Shown: positions 26,137 to 35,799, counted from the stretch's first letter. The stretch: 64,000 nt of DNA from Acidobacteriota bacterium (GCA_020853395.1 JADYYY010000011.1:186001-250000), one strand, 5' to 3'. Program-made: numbers and translations. Notes: generated by a model not told the origin, from the sequence alone.

Positions 26137-27114
26137 TCAGGCCATGTTCGCGAGCACGATGTTGTAGACCATCCGCACCGCGGGATCGAGGTCCACTTCG
26201 ATGGTGTACAGCCCCGTGAACCCGAGCGACTCGGTGTACCGGATGGCCGTGCCGAGATCCCACAACGGGCTCGTCTTGACGTGCACGCTGCCGGCGTTGG
26301 ACGTGAACATCCCGGCGATCGCCTCGTGCAGCTCGCGCTGGCTGAGGAATCGGCCGGTGCGGCCGAAATCGACGTTGGTGTAGCCGCCGGCGGCTCGCGC
26401 GCACTCCTCGAGCAGGCCCCACGTGAAGCGCGAGCGATTCGGCAGATCCGCGGGCGGGCCGTACTCCTTGCTGTTGTACGGGCGATTCTCCGCGGAGATC
26501 TTGATGCCCTTCGGCCGCGCGTAGTCCTGGATTTCCTTCCACACGGCGGTCGCGACCGCCATGTTCTGATCGTTCAAGCCGCTCTGATTCAGCAGCAGGC
26601 GCGTCGCCCCGAGCACGGGCGCCGCGTCCACCCACTTCTTCGCGTGCGCCATCCATGCCGCGCGCGCGTCGGGCGCGCCGAGCTCCGTGATGGCGCCGAT
26701 CTCCAGGTTGATCTGGTTGGCGCGCGAGCCCGCCGCGTCGATCCTCGATTTCAGCTCGCGGAAGAATGCGACGTCGGGCTCGCTCGTCCCCTGCGCGAGA
26801 TGCGTGTGCTGGAACTCGATGTTCCGCACGCCGTACTGGTCCACGTAGTACTGGGGTAGATCGAACAGCGCAAGCGTCTGAGCCGGACTGGGCGTAGCGT
26901 TCCACGGCAGCCGGAGCATCGGACCGTGGTTCAGCGTCATGATGCCCACGCGCGCGAGCTTCTCGAGAGGAACGGGCGCGGGGCCTTCGCCGCGCCCGGT
27001 GGGGTTCGCCGTGGCGCTGCGCGGGCCCATCGGCGCCTGCGCGCCATCGGCTCGGACGGTGGCGGCCGCCGCGACACCGGCCATCGCGTTCGTGAGGAAT
27101 CGGCGTCGGTTCAT
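26137..27114 (-). CDS. Tat-exported sugar isomerase/epimerase-like TIM barrel (paralogue 1)
   Basis: A 325-residue AP-endonuclease-2/xylose-isomerase-like TIM barrel with a twin-arginine signal (NRRRFLTNAMAG). The metal-site pattern of sugar epimerases is readable: Glu209 (ISAEN), Asp249 (NVDFG), His278 (HVKTSP) and Glu306 (TIEVD). The same four residues occur in the paralogues at 36061, 41977 and 43059. Annotated relatives are called sugar phosphate isomerase/epimerase, but export to the periplasm argues against a phosphorylated substrate; an epimerase or lyase acting on free or keto sugars is more likely (inference). Divergent from the membrane protein at 27295. Confidence 0.9.
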   Translation of the reverse strand: MNRRRFLTNAMAGVAAAATVRADGAQAPMGPRSATANPTGRGEGPAPVPLEKLARVGIMTLNHGPMLRLPWNATPSPAQTLALFDLPQYYVDQYGVRNIEFQHTHLAQGTSEPDVAFFRELKSRIDAAGSRANQINLEIGAITELGAPDARAAWMAHAKKWVDAAPVLGATRLLLNQSGLNDQNMAVATAVWKEIQDYARPKGIKISAENRPYNSKEYGPPADLPNRSRFTWGLLEECARAAGGYTNVDFGRTGRFLSQRELHEAIAGMFTSNAGSVHVKTSPLWDLGTAIRYTESLGFTGLYTIEVDLDPAVRMVYNIVLANMA

Positions 27115-27294
27115 GCTGTCCTGTTGCGATCGACCTCGGTGGCTCGCACGAGAGACATCATACCGGCACGCTGAAGTCGAGGCCTATCACCGCACCGCGA
27201 CCGGGAGCGTGGTATCCCTCATGATGCCGGGGAACTTCAGCCCATGCGCGGGCTGTGATACCGTCGCGCCCTACTCAACAGCGAGGAGGCATCC

Positions 27295-28029
27295 ATGGCT
27301 ACCGCGAGCCTGGCGCGCGCCAGCCGATCCAGCGAGCGCCGTTTCTTCGTCGGCATGACCGTCGCGATGTTGGTCGCCATCCTCGTCGGCTTCGCGCGGA
27401 GCTTCTTCCTGCGCCCGCTGTTTCCAGCGTGGCCGTCGCCGTCCGAGCCGGTCTTCTACGTGCACGGGGCGCTGTTCTCGATCTGGTGCGTGCTGCTCGT
27501 CGTGCAGCCGTCGCTCGTGGCGACCGGCCGCACGGCATTGCACCGCCGCGTGGGGGTCTGGGGCGTCGCGCTCGCCGCGGCGATGGTGCTGGTCGGAGTC
27601 TATGTCGCGCTCGTCGCCGCCGCACGGCCTACCGGGTTCACCGGCGTGCCGGTACCGCCGCTGCAGTTTCTCGCGATCCCCATGATGGACATGGTGCTCT
27701 TCGCGGCGTACGTCGCGTTGGCGGTCGTGAAACGTCGCGATCTCCAGGCTCACAAGCGATGGATGCTCCTCGCGTCGATGAACCTGCTCACCGCGGGCTT
27801 TGCCCGCTGGCCCGTCCTGGCCACGATGCCGGTGCTCGTGCCGTTCGCCGTCACCATGTCGTTCTGGGTGAGCTTGATCGCCTGGGACGTCCGATCGCGC
27901 GGCCGTATCCACCCGGCCACGCTCTGGGGCGGTCTCGTCCTGTTGTTGTCGGTGCCGGCGAGGCTGCTCATCTCCGGCACGGCGCCATGGATCGCGTTCG
28001 CGGGTTGGATGGTGGCGCAACTGCGCTAG
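27295..28029 (+). CDS. Six/seven-helix membrane protein with conserved histidines
   Basis: A 244-residue polytopic inner-membrane protein. Helices include VGMTVAMLVAILVGF-like and GALFSIWCVLLVVQPSLV segments and a C-terminal LLISGTAPWIAFAGWMVA. Histidines in FYVHGALFS, ALHRRVGVWG and LQAHKRWMLLAS resemble those of DUF2306/DUF420-type proteins, which may bind haem, but the match is only by eye. The start ATG follows GAGGAGGCATCC. It stands alone between divergent and unrelated genes. Function unknown. Confidence 0.75.
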   Translation: MATASLARASRSSERRFFVGMTVAMLVAILVGFARSFFLRPLFPAWPSPSEPVFYVHGALFSIWCVLLVVQPSLVATGRTALHRRVGVWGVALAAAMVLVGVYVALVAAARPTGFTGVPVPPLQFLAIPMMDMVLFAAYVALAVVKRRDLQAHKRWMLLASMNLLTAGFARWPVLATMPVLVPFAVTMSFWVSLIAWDVRSRGRIHPATLWGGLVLLLSVPARLLISGTAPWIAFAGWMVAQLR

Positions 28030-28324
28030 TCGATCACCGCCGTCGTCTTCGCGGGCGAAAGAGGCTCGGTCGCCGTATCTCGAGCGCAAGTCGACGGCGC
28101 ACCAGCGAGGCGCCTGCGCCGTCAGCGCGCCAACACATCCGCCGATCTCGCGCTCCCGCTCCGATCGTCTCGACCCTCCGAAAAAACAGCGGACGCCCGC
28201 GCAAAAACCCGTGCGTCTCCGTCCCGGGTTTCGCGGCTCGTGAGGCCCTCGTCATGACCGTGCGGCACTTCCTTTGCAGCCGACAGCGGCGGCTCAATGT
28301 AACTGCAGCTCGAGGGAGGGCCTC

Positions 28325-31300
28325 ATGAGGGCGCGTGCCGTTCTTCTGTTCTCGGTCTTGGCAGCCACTGCGGCCGGCGCGGTGCTCTCCGGCCAGAAGT
28401 CTCCGGAGGCGACCGCGGCCGGCTTGAAGCCGGCGCCGGGGCTCGAGGCGACGCTCTTCGCCGCCGAGCCGATGGTCATGAACCCGACCAACCTCGCCGT
28501 GGACGAACGCGGCCGCGTCTGGGTGCTCGAAGGCGTCAACTACCGGCGCGCGGCGCGCAAGCTCCCGGACCTTCGCCCCGAAGGCGACCGCATCATCATC
28601 CTGGAAGACACCGATCTCGACGGCAAGGCGGACAAGGTCAAGGTCTTCGACCAGAGCCCGTCGCTGCGCGTGCCGCTCGGCATCGCCGTGTTCGGCGACA
28701 AGGTCGTCGTCTCGCAGTCGCCGGACATCATCGTGTACACCAAGGACGCCGAGGATCGGATCGTCAAGAAGGACGTGCTGCTCACCGGCTGGGGCGGAGC
28801 GGACCACGACCACGGCGTGCACGCGATCGTCTTCGGCCCGGACGGCCGCTACTACTTCAACCAGGGCAACACGGGCTTCGATCTGACGGATCGATCCGGC
28901 AAACGTCTCGTCTCCCAGATTACCGGCGCGGAGACCAGGGCCGGTTACTACCAGGGCGTCGTTGTCCGCATGAACGAGGACGGCACCGGCCTCGACGTCA
29001 TCGCGCAGAACTTCCGCAACCCCTACGAGCTCGCCATCGACTCGTTCGGCAACATGTTCCAGACCGACAACGACGATGACGGGAACGCGTGGACGCGGCT
29101 CGACTACGTCATGGCCGGCGGCAACTACGGCTACCGAGGGCCGCGGCACCGCACGTTCCTCGAGGACGGCGGCACGCACTGGCACCTGGAGGCGCCTGGC
29201 GTCGTGCCGCAGGTCGAGCGTCTCGGCGCCGGCTCGCCGTGCGGCGTGTTCTTCTACGAAGGCACCCTCCTGCCGGAGCGGTTCCGTGGCCAGTTCTTCC
29301 ACGCGGAGGCCGGCCGGCGCGTCGTCGAGATGTACCCGCTGACCGACGATGGTGCGGGGTTCAAGGGCACGAAGGCCGATCTCGTGAACATGGGAGACGA
29401 CACGTGGGCGCGGCCGTGCGATGCGACGGTGGCGCCCGATGGATCCGTCTACGTCGCGGACTGGTACGACCCGGGTGTCGGCGGCCATCAGATGGGGGAT
29501 CCCGAAGGCAAGAGCGGCCGCGTCTATCGCGTGGCGCCGATCGGACACCGGCCGCAGGTGCCGAAGCTCGACCTGAACTCGACGGCAGGACTCACCGCGG
29601 CGCTGCGATCGCCGAACGACACGATCAAGTACCTGTCCTACACCGCCATCGAAGCGCGCGGACAGGGCGCGCTGCCGCTGCTCCAGGCCGCGTGGTCGGG
29701 AACGGATCCGATCCTGAAGGCACGGGCGCTGTGGCTGCTCGGGCCGCTCGGCGCGCCCGGCAACGCGGCGATCCAGCAGGCGCTTCGCGATCCGGATCCG
29801 CGGTTCCGGATCCTCGGTCTGCGCGTGGCGCGCGAGACCGGCGCGAGCGTCCTGGACGTCGCGAAGCCGTTGCTCGCCGATCGTTCGCCGCAGGTGCGGC
29901 GCGAGATCCTGGTGATGCTGCAGGACTCGTCGCGCATGCTTCCGGCGTACGGCTATCCGCCACAGGTGCAGCCCACCCCGGCGTGGCTCGACGCGGTTGC
30001 GCAGCTCTCCAGTCAGCACGACGGAAAGGACCGCTGGTATCTCGAGGCCATCGGCATCGCGGCGCGAGGCCGTGAGGAGGCGCTCTACGCGCGGCTCGAG
30101 AGCCGGCGCGCGGCGATGTCGGATGCGGCGTTCAACCAGATCGTCTGGCGGCTCCGGCCGAAGACCGCGCTCCCGGATCTCTTGGCGGTGATGAACGACG
30201 CGACGTCGCCGGTCGCGGCCCGGCAGGCCGCGCTCGATACGGTCGGCTGGATGGAGTGGCCCGAGGCGGCCAGCGTGATGGAGACGTTCATGACGGCGCC
30301 GGCCACGCCGCCGGCGCTGGTCGAGCACGCGTTCGGCCTCTACAGCCATCAGCTCATGAGCCAGTGGATGGAGTCGCGGACGAGCGCCGCGCTTCCAGCC
30401 GTGATGCGGAAAGCCCTCACGCTGCCTGGTGCGCAGGCGGCTGCCGTCGGGGTGGCCGATGCGCTTGCCGATCCGCAGTACCGGCCCGACCTGCTCGCGC
30501 TCGCGAAGTCGGGCGGCGCCACGCCTGCGGCGCGCGCGGCCGCGCTCGACTCCATCGCGACCACCAAGGACGTTCAGTACCTCCGCGAGTTCCAGGCGCT
30601 CGCCGACAACGCGCCCACGCCCGTGCGCGTGGCCGCGATCCGCGCTATCGGCGGCCTCGCGCAGCCGGGCGTCGAGGCGTGGGCGCAGGAGCTGCTGTCG
30701 AGCGATGCCCCGAACGAAGTCCGCGTGCAGGCGCTGCGGCTCTTGGGCACATCGGTGCCCGGCCTGAACGCGATTCTCGACCTCGCGGAAGCCGGCCGAA
30801 TTCCGGCGGAGCTGCTGGCGGTCGCGCGTCGCATCACGAACAGCGCCGCGCCGCCGCCGGCCGCGGGCCGCCGTGGTGCGGGGCAGTCGCCCGTGGCGAT
30901 GCGAGCCGCGCCGACGGCGCCCACCGATCCGGCCTACGTCGCGATCCGTGCGCGGGCGGCGAAGGTGCTGGCCATGCCCGGCACCGTCATTCCGACCGCG
31001 TTCCAGCTCGACCTCAACTACGGCGGCCGCGCGGCCGAAGGGCGCAAGGTGTACGACACGGACGCCGCCTGCGCGGCCTGTCACAGCCTCGGCGACGGGC
31101 GCCGAACGCTCGGCCCCGACCTGTCGAAGATCGGCGAGAAGTACGGCAAGCAGGCCATGCTCGACGACATCCTGAACCCGAACGGCGCCATCGGACCGGA
31201 GTACATCACGACGGTCTTCACGATGAAGAATGGCAGCTCGGTGTCGGGGCTCATCACCGGCGAGACGGCGACCGAGGTCACGATCGCCGTCGGCACCGAG

Positions 31301-31435
31301 TCGCAGCGTCTCGCGAAGAGCGAGATCGCATCGCGGAGGCCCGTGCAGGTATCGTCCATGCCGGAGGGGCTGCTGAGCAACTTGTCGCTGCAGCAGATCG
31401 CGGACCTGCTCGAGTTCCTGTCGACGCTGAAGTAG
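28325..31435 (+). CDS. PVC-type haem-binding dehydrogenase: NHL-like propeller, HEAT repeats, cytochrome c
   Basis: A 1036-residue exported protein. After the signal peptide, residues about 35-420 form the membrane-bound dehydrogenase propeller (NPTNLAVDERGRVWVLEGVN, GPDGRYYFNQGN, NPYELAIDSFGNMFQTDNDD, VAPDGSVYVADWYD). Residues about 420-860 are HEAT/armadillo-like repeats. The C-terminus carries a single haem site, Cys916-Ala-Ala-Cys919-His920, in the 'PVC-type haem-binding' domain; a small beta-barrel (GSSVSGLITGETATEVTI) is inserted before the likely axial Met in SSMPEG. Family members occur with periplasmic carbohydrate breakdown genes in Planctomycetes and relatives; the substrate is unproven. 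ATG 28325 follows GAGGGAGGGCCTC. Confidence 0.92.
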   Translation: MRARAVLLFSVLAATAAGAVLSGQKSPEATAAGLKPAPGLEATLFAAEPMVMNPTNLAVDERGRVWVLEGVNYRRAARKLPDLRPEGDRIIILEDTDLDGKADKVKVFDQSPSLRVPLGIAVFGDKVVVSQSPDIIVYTKDAEDRIVKKDVLLTGWGGADHDHGVHAIVFGPDGRYYFNQGNTGFDLTDRSGKRLVSQITGAETRAGYYQGVVVRMNEDGTGLDVIAQNFRNPYELAIDSFGNMFQTDNDDDGNAWTRLDYVMAGGNYGYRGPRHRTFLEDGGTHWHLEAPGVVPQVERLGAGSPCGVFFYEGTLLPERFRGQFFHAEAGRRVVEMYPLTDDGAGFKGTKADLVNMGDDTWARPCDATVAPDGSVYVADWYDPGVGGHQMGDPEGKSGRVYRVAPIGHRPQVPKLDLNSTAGLTAALRSPNDTIKYLSYTAIEARGQGALPLLQAAWSGTDPILKARALWLLGPLGAPGNAAIQQALRDPDPRFRILGLRVARETGASVLDVAKPLLADRSPQVRREILVMLQDSSRMLPAYGYPPQVQPTPAWLDAVAQLSSQHDGKDRWYLEAIGIAARGREEALYARLESRRAAMSDAAFNQIVWRLRPKTALPDLLAVMNDATSPVAARQAALDTVGWMEWPEAASVMETFMTAPATPPALVEHAFGLYSHQLMSQWMESRTSAALPAVMRKALTLPGAQAAAVGVADALADPQYRPDLLALAKSGGATPAARAAALDSIATTKDVQYLREFQALADNAPTPVRVAAIRAIGGLAQPGVEAWAQELLSSDAPNEVRVQALRLLGTSVPGLNAILDLAEAGRIPAELLAVARRITNSAAPPPAAGRRGAGQSPVAMRAAPTAPTDPAYVAIRARAAKVLAMPGTVIPTAFQLDLNYGGRAAEGRKVYDTDAACAACHSLGDGRRTLGPDLSKIGEKYGKQAMLDDILNPNGAIGPEYITTVFTMKNGSSVSGLITGETATEVTIAVGTESQRLAKSEIASRRPVQVSSMPEGLLSNLSLQQIADLLEFLSTLK

Positions 31436-31652
31436 TCGCGGCGATCGCGGTCGCGTCAGCCGGCCCGAGCGGCGCGGGCCGGCACGCGACTGGCCAGCGG
31501 CACCGTCGCGTCGGACCGACCACCCAGCATGACCCGAGCAGGGCCGGCTGCGCGGGTCATGGATAGAACGGCGCCCATCGGCGCTCGACCTACCGACCCC
31601 GCGCCCCGGCCCGTTTCGTCGGTTCCGATCCGCAGCAGCAGGATCTAGCGTG

Positions 31653-31697
31653 TGTCAATAGCTAAATCTTGACATGCGCTACTTGTTGCCGTAGGCT
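31653..31697 (+). promoter_or_regulatory. Promoter with overlapping inverted repeat
   Basis: A consensus -35 TTGACA (31669-31674), a 17-bp spacer and TAGGCT (31692-31697) lie just upstream of the start at 31704, so the transcript would be almost leaderless. TGTCAA at 31653-31658 is the exact inverted partner of the TTGACA, 10 bp apart, giving a dyad that covers the -35 box. It could be an operator for the winged-helix regulator encoded second in this operon. Confidence 0.65.
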
Positions 31698-31703
31698 CAC
31701 GGC

Positions 31704-32327
31704 ATGGTGAACCCCGACGAACCGCGCGCCGAGGCCATTCGTCTCGTCCGCGCCTATCCACGAATGCAGGGCCTGGCCTTTCTGCCGTTCTGGGTCGTCT
31801 TCTTCGCATCCGGCGTCGCGCAGGCCGCCGGCTGGATCGACCCGCGGGATCTGCCGGCCGTCACCCTGCTCTCGCTGCCCGTCGCCCTGGTGGGCATCAT
31901 CCTGGGCCGCGCCTACTATCGCCGCACCTTCGGCATCGTCAGGCAGGACCCGGCCGTGCGCATGGCGAAAGGCGCCGCGGCGTTTCTCGGCCTCGTCGTG
32001 CTGCTGATTGTCCAGGTCAGGATCCTTCGCGCGTGGCCCGACATGCGGCTCAGCGTCATGACCGTGCTGCTGCTGATCGCCTGTGTCTACCGTGCGTGGT
32101 CCGGCGGCAACGATGGATCCCACTGGTTCGTCGCTTCGCTGCTCATGATTGGAGCCGTGCTCGTCGAACAGTCGTGGACGCCTGCCATGCCATGGCTGCG
32201 CGGCGTGCACCAGGCGCTCATTGGGCTCGCGATGGCGGTCGGCGCGTTCGGCGATCATCGGACCCTCGTCCGGCAGTTCGCACGGCTGTCGGCCATGGTC
32301 ACCGAAGGAGGGGCCGCGCGTGCCTGA
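31704..32327 (+). CDS. Polytopic membrane protein paired with winged-helix regulator
   Basis: A 207-residue inner-membrane protein with about six helices (FLPFWVVFFASGVAQAAGW, AVTLLSLPVALVGIILG, AAFLGLVVLLIVQVRIL, VMTVLLLIACVYRAW, LLMIGAVLVEQSW, ALIGLAMAVGAFG). I do not recognise a named family. It is translationally coupled to the regulator at 32320 (8-bp overlap), a layout common for membrane proteins and their dedicated transcription factors in this phylum. The promoter is at 31669-31697. Confidence 0.8.
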   Translation: MVNPDEPRAEAIRLVRAYPRMQGLAFLPFWVVFFASGVAQAAGWIDPRDLPAVTLLSLPVALVGIILGRAYYRRTFGIVRQDPAVRMAKGAAAFLGLVVLLIVQVRILRAWPDMRLSVMTVLLLIACVYRAWSGGNDGSHWFVASLLMIGAVLVEQSWTPAMPWLRGVHQALIGLAMAVGAFGDHRTLVRQFARLSAMVTEGGAARA

Positions 32328-32694
32328 AGCGCCGGACGCCGCGTTCCAGGACTTCCTCGCCGTGGACAAGCTCGTCCACGAACCCGCACGGATGGCCGTG
32401 CTCACCGCGCTCTCGGCCTGCGACTCGGCCGACTACGTCTTCCTGCAACGGTTGACCGGCCTGCAGTCCGGCAACCTGTCCCAGCATCTCGCCCGGCTCG
32501 AGGAGGCGAAGTTCGTCTCGATCGCCAAGGGATTCTCCGGCAAGTATCCGCAGACGACCGTGTCGCTCACGACGGCCGGCCGCAAAGCCATCCAGGACTA
32601 CTGGGCGAGGCTCGAGTCGCTGAAGAAAGCTCAGCGCACCTGGAGCCGAAAGGGAGCGACCGCGACGTTGAAGACGCGGACGTCGGAAGGGTAG
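32320..32694 (+). CDS. Winged-helix transcriptional regulator (MarR/ArsR-like)
   Basis: A 124-residue DNA-binding protein. VHEPARMAVLTALSACDSAD, LQRLTGLQSGNLSQHLARLE and the wing region KGFSGKYPQTTVSLTTAGR follow the 'transcriptional regulator, winged helix DNA-binding' family seen in many Acidobacteriota and actinobacteria. GTG 32320 lies behind GAAGGAGGGGCCGCGC and overlaps the membrane protein's end by 8 bp. It probably represses its own operon, perhaps through the dyad at 31653-31674 (inference). No ligand-binding domain is present. Confidence 0.88.
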   Translation: MPEAPDAAFQDFLAVDKLVHEPARMAVLTALSACDSADYVFLQRLTGLQSGNLSQHLARLEEAKFVSIAKGFSGKYPQTTVSLTTAGRKAIQDYWARLESLKKAQRTWSRKGATATLKTRTSEG

Positions 32695-32825
32695 CCGAAC
32701 GGCAGGCGGACGCGCGCGGCGATGTCCCGCTCATCGCTCCTATCGTTCGAGCGGCTTGCCTGACGCGGGCGCCGGATATCGTCAGATCGAAGTAGGATGC
32801 GGATCCGATCGACGCAGGAGCTCAC

Positions 32826-33773
32826 ATGAGCCGTACCGTTGTCGCGCTGAGCGTTCTCGCCCTGGCCTGCCTGTCCTACTCCGGCGCCGCCGGCGCCTCG
32901 GCGCAGGCGCCGCTCGAGGTGTTGCTCATCACCGGCCAGAGCAATCAATTCCACAACTGGCGCGTGAGCAGCGCCATCATCAAACGGCAGCTGGAGGAGA
33001 GCCGGCGGTTCGCCGTGACGGTCGCGACGACCCCGCCGAAGGGCACCGAGCCCGGACAGGACATGTCGAGCTTCGCACCGGACTTCCGCAAGTACCGCGC
33101 GGTGGTGCTGGACTACGAAGGCTTCGAGTTCGCGCCGGCGACGAAACGTGCGCTCGTCGACTTCGTCTCGAGCGGCGGCGGCCTCGTCGTGACCCACGCG
33201 GCAGACAACGCCTTCCCCGCGTGGCCCGAGTTCAACGAGATGATCGGCGTCGGCGGCTGGGGCGGGTTCACGCCAGGCTACGCGAACCGCACGGCCGCGG
33301 CCGGACCCAAGGTCCGATGGCGTGACGGCCGGATGGTGCTCGATCGCGAGACGCCCGGTGAGGCGCAGCATCCGAGCCCGCACGACTTCGTGATGACGGT
33401 GCGGACGCCCGACCATCCCATCGTCAACGGGCTGCCTCGCGAGTGGCTGCACGCCAGGGACGAGCTGTACAGCAACCTCCGCGGCCCTGCCAGGAACCTC
33501 ACGGTGCTCGTGACCGCGACCGCGCCGGCGACGATGCCAAACGGCACCGGCGAGAACGAGCCGCTGATCATGGCGCTGACGTACGGCAAGGGACGCGTGT
33601 TCCATGACACGCTGGGCCACGTCGGTCCGACGCAGACGGAGCCGATCGCCTCGATGAGCTCCGTCGACTCCATCACGCTGCTCCAGCGCGGGACCGAATG
33701 GGCGGCGTCCGGCAGCGTGACGATTCCAGTGCCGGCTGACTTCCCGACGAAAGACAAGACGTCGGTCCGCTAG
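32826..33773 (+). CDS. Exported ThuA-domain protein
   Basis: A 315-residue protein with a signal peptide (VVALSVLALACLSYSGAAGA) and a ThuA (trehalose-utilisation, glutamine-amidotransferase-like) domain: VLLITGQSNQFHNWR, VVLDYEGFEFAPATKRAL, GGGLVVTHAADNAFPAW and GRVFHDTLGHV. ThuA proteins occur with sugar isomerases, DUF1080 proteins and PVC-type cytochromes in gene clusters for oxidised sugars; ThuA of rhizobia is linked to 3-keto-trehalose formation. The direct reaction of this exported version is unknown. Good start at 32826 with AGGAGCTCAC upstream. Confidence 0.9.
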   Translation: MSRTVVALSVLALACLSYSGAAGASAQAPLEVLLITGQSNQFHNWRVSSAIIKRQLEESRRFAVTVATTPPKGTEPGQDMSSFAPDFRKYRAVVLDYEGFEFAPATKRALVDFVSSGGGLVVTHAADNAFPAWPEFNEMIGVGGWGGFTPGYANRTAAAGPKVRWRDGRMVLDRETPGEAQHPSPHDFVMTVRTPDHPIVNGLPREWLHARDELYSNLRGPARNLTVLVTATAPATMPNGTGENEPLIMALTYGKGRVFHDTLGHVGPTQTEPIASMSSVDSITLLQRGTEWAASGSVTIPVPADFPTKDKTSVR

Positions 33774-34010
33774 GCCGAAGCTGGCCTGGTTGTGCACGCC
33801 GGCGCTCCCTGTGCCGATTTTGCTCTTCGTGCTCACGAGCGGGCTCGCGACCGTCTGTGCTGGCGCGGCGCGAGCGTTCTGTGCGGTGCTCGTCAGGTTT
33901 TGGTCGTCTCGCGAGGCGACCGTCTCGTCGCTGTCGCGGACATGCCGTGATTCCACACGCCGGCTCACCGCCCGGAGCGGCGTGCGACAGGACGCTCGTT
34001 GCTGTCGCGG

Positions 34011-34682
34011 TTACGGACCGACCGTGAAGCGCACGGTCTTCGTGACGCCCCAATGCTCGAGTGACATCTCGATCGACTCCGGCGTCGACACGTAGAACGT
34101 GTCGATCTGGAAGGTGCCGGTGACCTCGCCCTTGGCGATGTAGACCGCCGCCGGAACGCGCACGGCCGACAGACCGGCGGGCGTCGACTTCCAAACGATC
34201 GGCAGTCGAATCCCGTTGGACGGGGCCGGCAGCGTCACCGTCGCCGTGCCGCGAATCGGCGCACCGCCCGTGACGGACGAGGCGGCCAACGTCAGATCGA
34301 CGAGCTGGTTCGGAATCCAGGTGTACTTCGTGGCGTCGCTCGTCGCGGACGAACCGCCCTCGGTGACCACCACGACGTCCGTCGCGCCCGGTGCCGCCCC
34401 GCCGGGCGCCGTCGCCGTGATGGAGGTCTCGAAGCTCACCACGTAGGTCGTGGCTGGCGTCGTGCCGAACAGCACGGACTGGACGTTGGTGAAGCCCGTG
34501 CCGCTGATGGTGACGTCGATGCCGCCGTCGACGCTGCCCGACGCGGGGGCGATCGCCGTGACGGTCGGCGGAAGCCGGGTCGTCGTGGTCGGCGAGGAGG
34601 GGGTCGCCGCGTCCCCGCACGCGCTGGCGATCAGCACCGCCAGCACGAGCGCACCACGGGAGATGTTCGAGAGATGTGACAT
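34011..34682 (-). CDS. IPT/TIG-domain lipoprotein
   Basis: A 223-residue putative lipoprotein: signal LVLAVLIASAC with Cys as the lipidation site. Residues about 38-120 are an IPT/TIG immunoglobulin-like fold (PPTVTAIAPASGSVDGGIDV, FTNVQSVLFG). The C-terminal 100 residues are a second beta-rich region (VDLTLAASSVTGGAPIRGTA), resembling a domain repeated in Acidobacteriota exported proteins. The start was set at ATG 34682 because it begins the signal peptide; the reverse frame is open much further. Divergent from another lipoprotein at 34846. Surface binding or scaffold role is likely. Confidence 0.8.
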   Translation of the reverse strand: MSHLSNISRGALVLAVLIASACGDAATPSSPTTTTRLPPTVTAIAPASGSVDGGIDVTISGTGFTNVQSVLFGTTPATTYVVSFETSITATAPGGAAPGATDVVVVTEGGSSATSDATKYTWIPNQLVDLTLAASSVTGGAPIRGTATVTLPAPSNGIRLPIVWKSTPAGLSAVRVPAAVYIAKGEVTGTFQIDTFYVSTPESIEMSLEHWGVTKTVRFTVGP

Positions 34683-34845
34683 GGCTGTGACGCGTGTCCT
34701 CGTTCGCGTACTCCGTGTCGCACGCAGGCGACGCCGGAAGGGGACAGTGAAACCGTGACATGGACGACATCGCGCGAAAGGTCGTCGTCGCGGCGCTCTC
34801 GTTGCAAGGATCGTTCTGGCAATCGCATTGCTGTGCGGTTGCCGC

Positions 34846-35799
34846 ATGGCGCGGCGGCACCTGCTGATCCTGGGCTGTCTCGTCGGTCTCGTCGCGTGCA
34901 GCGATGCCGCGACGCCGACCGACCCCACCGACACGACGACGGCCACTTCCGACACCGTGGCTTCGGTTCTCGTCCCGCCGTCGCTGACCATCGCCGTCGG
35001 CGACACCTTCCAGGTCCGCGCCGTCGTCGTATTGAAGGCCGGAGGCGCCGAGCTCGTGACGACCAATGGGACGTGGCAGTCGGCCGATGGCGCGATCGTC
35101 TCAGTGGACAGCGCGGGCGTCATCACCGGCGTGTCGTCCGGCAGCACGGGCGTGGCGGTCTCCGTCGACGGCATCGCGGGCGTCACGGTCGTCGACGTCG
35201 TGGAGAGCGTCGGCAGCCGGACGTTCACCGGCGTCGCGGCGCTGACCGCCGGCAAGGTGGCGACGCTGACGCTCGTGTTCAAGACGTTGCCGCGCGTCAC
35301 CGGCACGCTGTACACGAGCGCCGGCTCGTTCCTGCTCGCCGGCCGCCTCGACGAGCAGAGCCGCGTCGTCAACGTCTCGGGCGGCGGGTTCACGCTGCTC
35401 GGCACCGCGACGGGCGGTACGCTCGCCGGCACGCTCACGGATCCGGCCGGTGCGGCAGGAGCCTTCTCGGCGTTGGAGTCCACGCACGTCGCCGTGACCC
35501 CATTCTGTGGTGAGTACTCGACGGAGGGCATCTCCGCCGGCGGCGCCGACGAGCAGACGGGCGCGCTCGGGCTGGTCGCCGCGTTGGACGGGACCGTGGC
35601 TGCCGCGACCGTGTCGGCGGATGCGAGCGCCGCTCCTGCGACGTTCATCGGCCGACGCGCGGGCGATGCGTTCAGCCTCACGTCGGCTGAGCGGCTGCCG
35701 CTCGAAGGGACGTTCGCCGGAAGCGCCGTGAGCGGCCCGTTCACGACGCCGGCCGGGCTCGCGGCCGCCTTCACCGCCCGCACGCGGACGTGCCCATGA
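34846..35799 (+). CDS. Lipoprotein with bacterial Ig-like (BIG2) domain
   Basis: A 317-residue putative lipoprotein: MARRHLLILGCLVGLVAC with lipobox LVAC. After a Thr/Asp-rich linker, residues about 45-125 form a BIG2-type domain (SLTIAVGDTFQVRAVVVL, SVDSAGVITGVSSGSTGVAV). The rest is beta-rich and Thr/Gly/Ala-rich, with no known enzyme motif. The start at ATG 34846 fits the signal peptide best; the frame is open to 34828. Its stop overlaps the next start as ATGA. Function unknown, probably at the cell surface. Confidence 0.78.
   Translation: MARRHLLILGCLVGLVACSDAATPTDPTDTTTATSDTVASVLVPPSLTIAVGDTFQVRAVVVLKAGGAELVTTNGTWQSADGAIVSVDSAGVITGVSSGSTGVAVSVDGIAGVTVVDVVESVGSRTFTGVAALTAGKVATLTLVFKTLPRVTGTLYTSAGSFLLAGRLDEQSRVVNVSGGGFTLLGTATGGTLAGTLTDPAGAAGAFSALESTHVAVTPFCGEYSTEGISAGGADEQTGALGLVAALDGTVAAATVSADASAAPATFIGRRAGDAFSLTSAERLPLEGTFAGSAVSGPFTTPAGLAAAFTARTRTCP

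Noticed and set aside
28034-31084. 1016-codon open frame on the minus strand
   Set aside because: Fully antisense to the PVC-type haem dehydrogenase; composition is His/Arg/Asp/Val-rich with no motifs, as expected from a mirrored high-GC gene.
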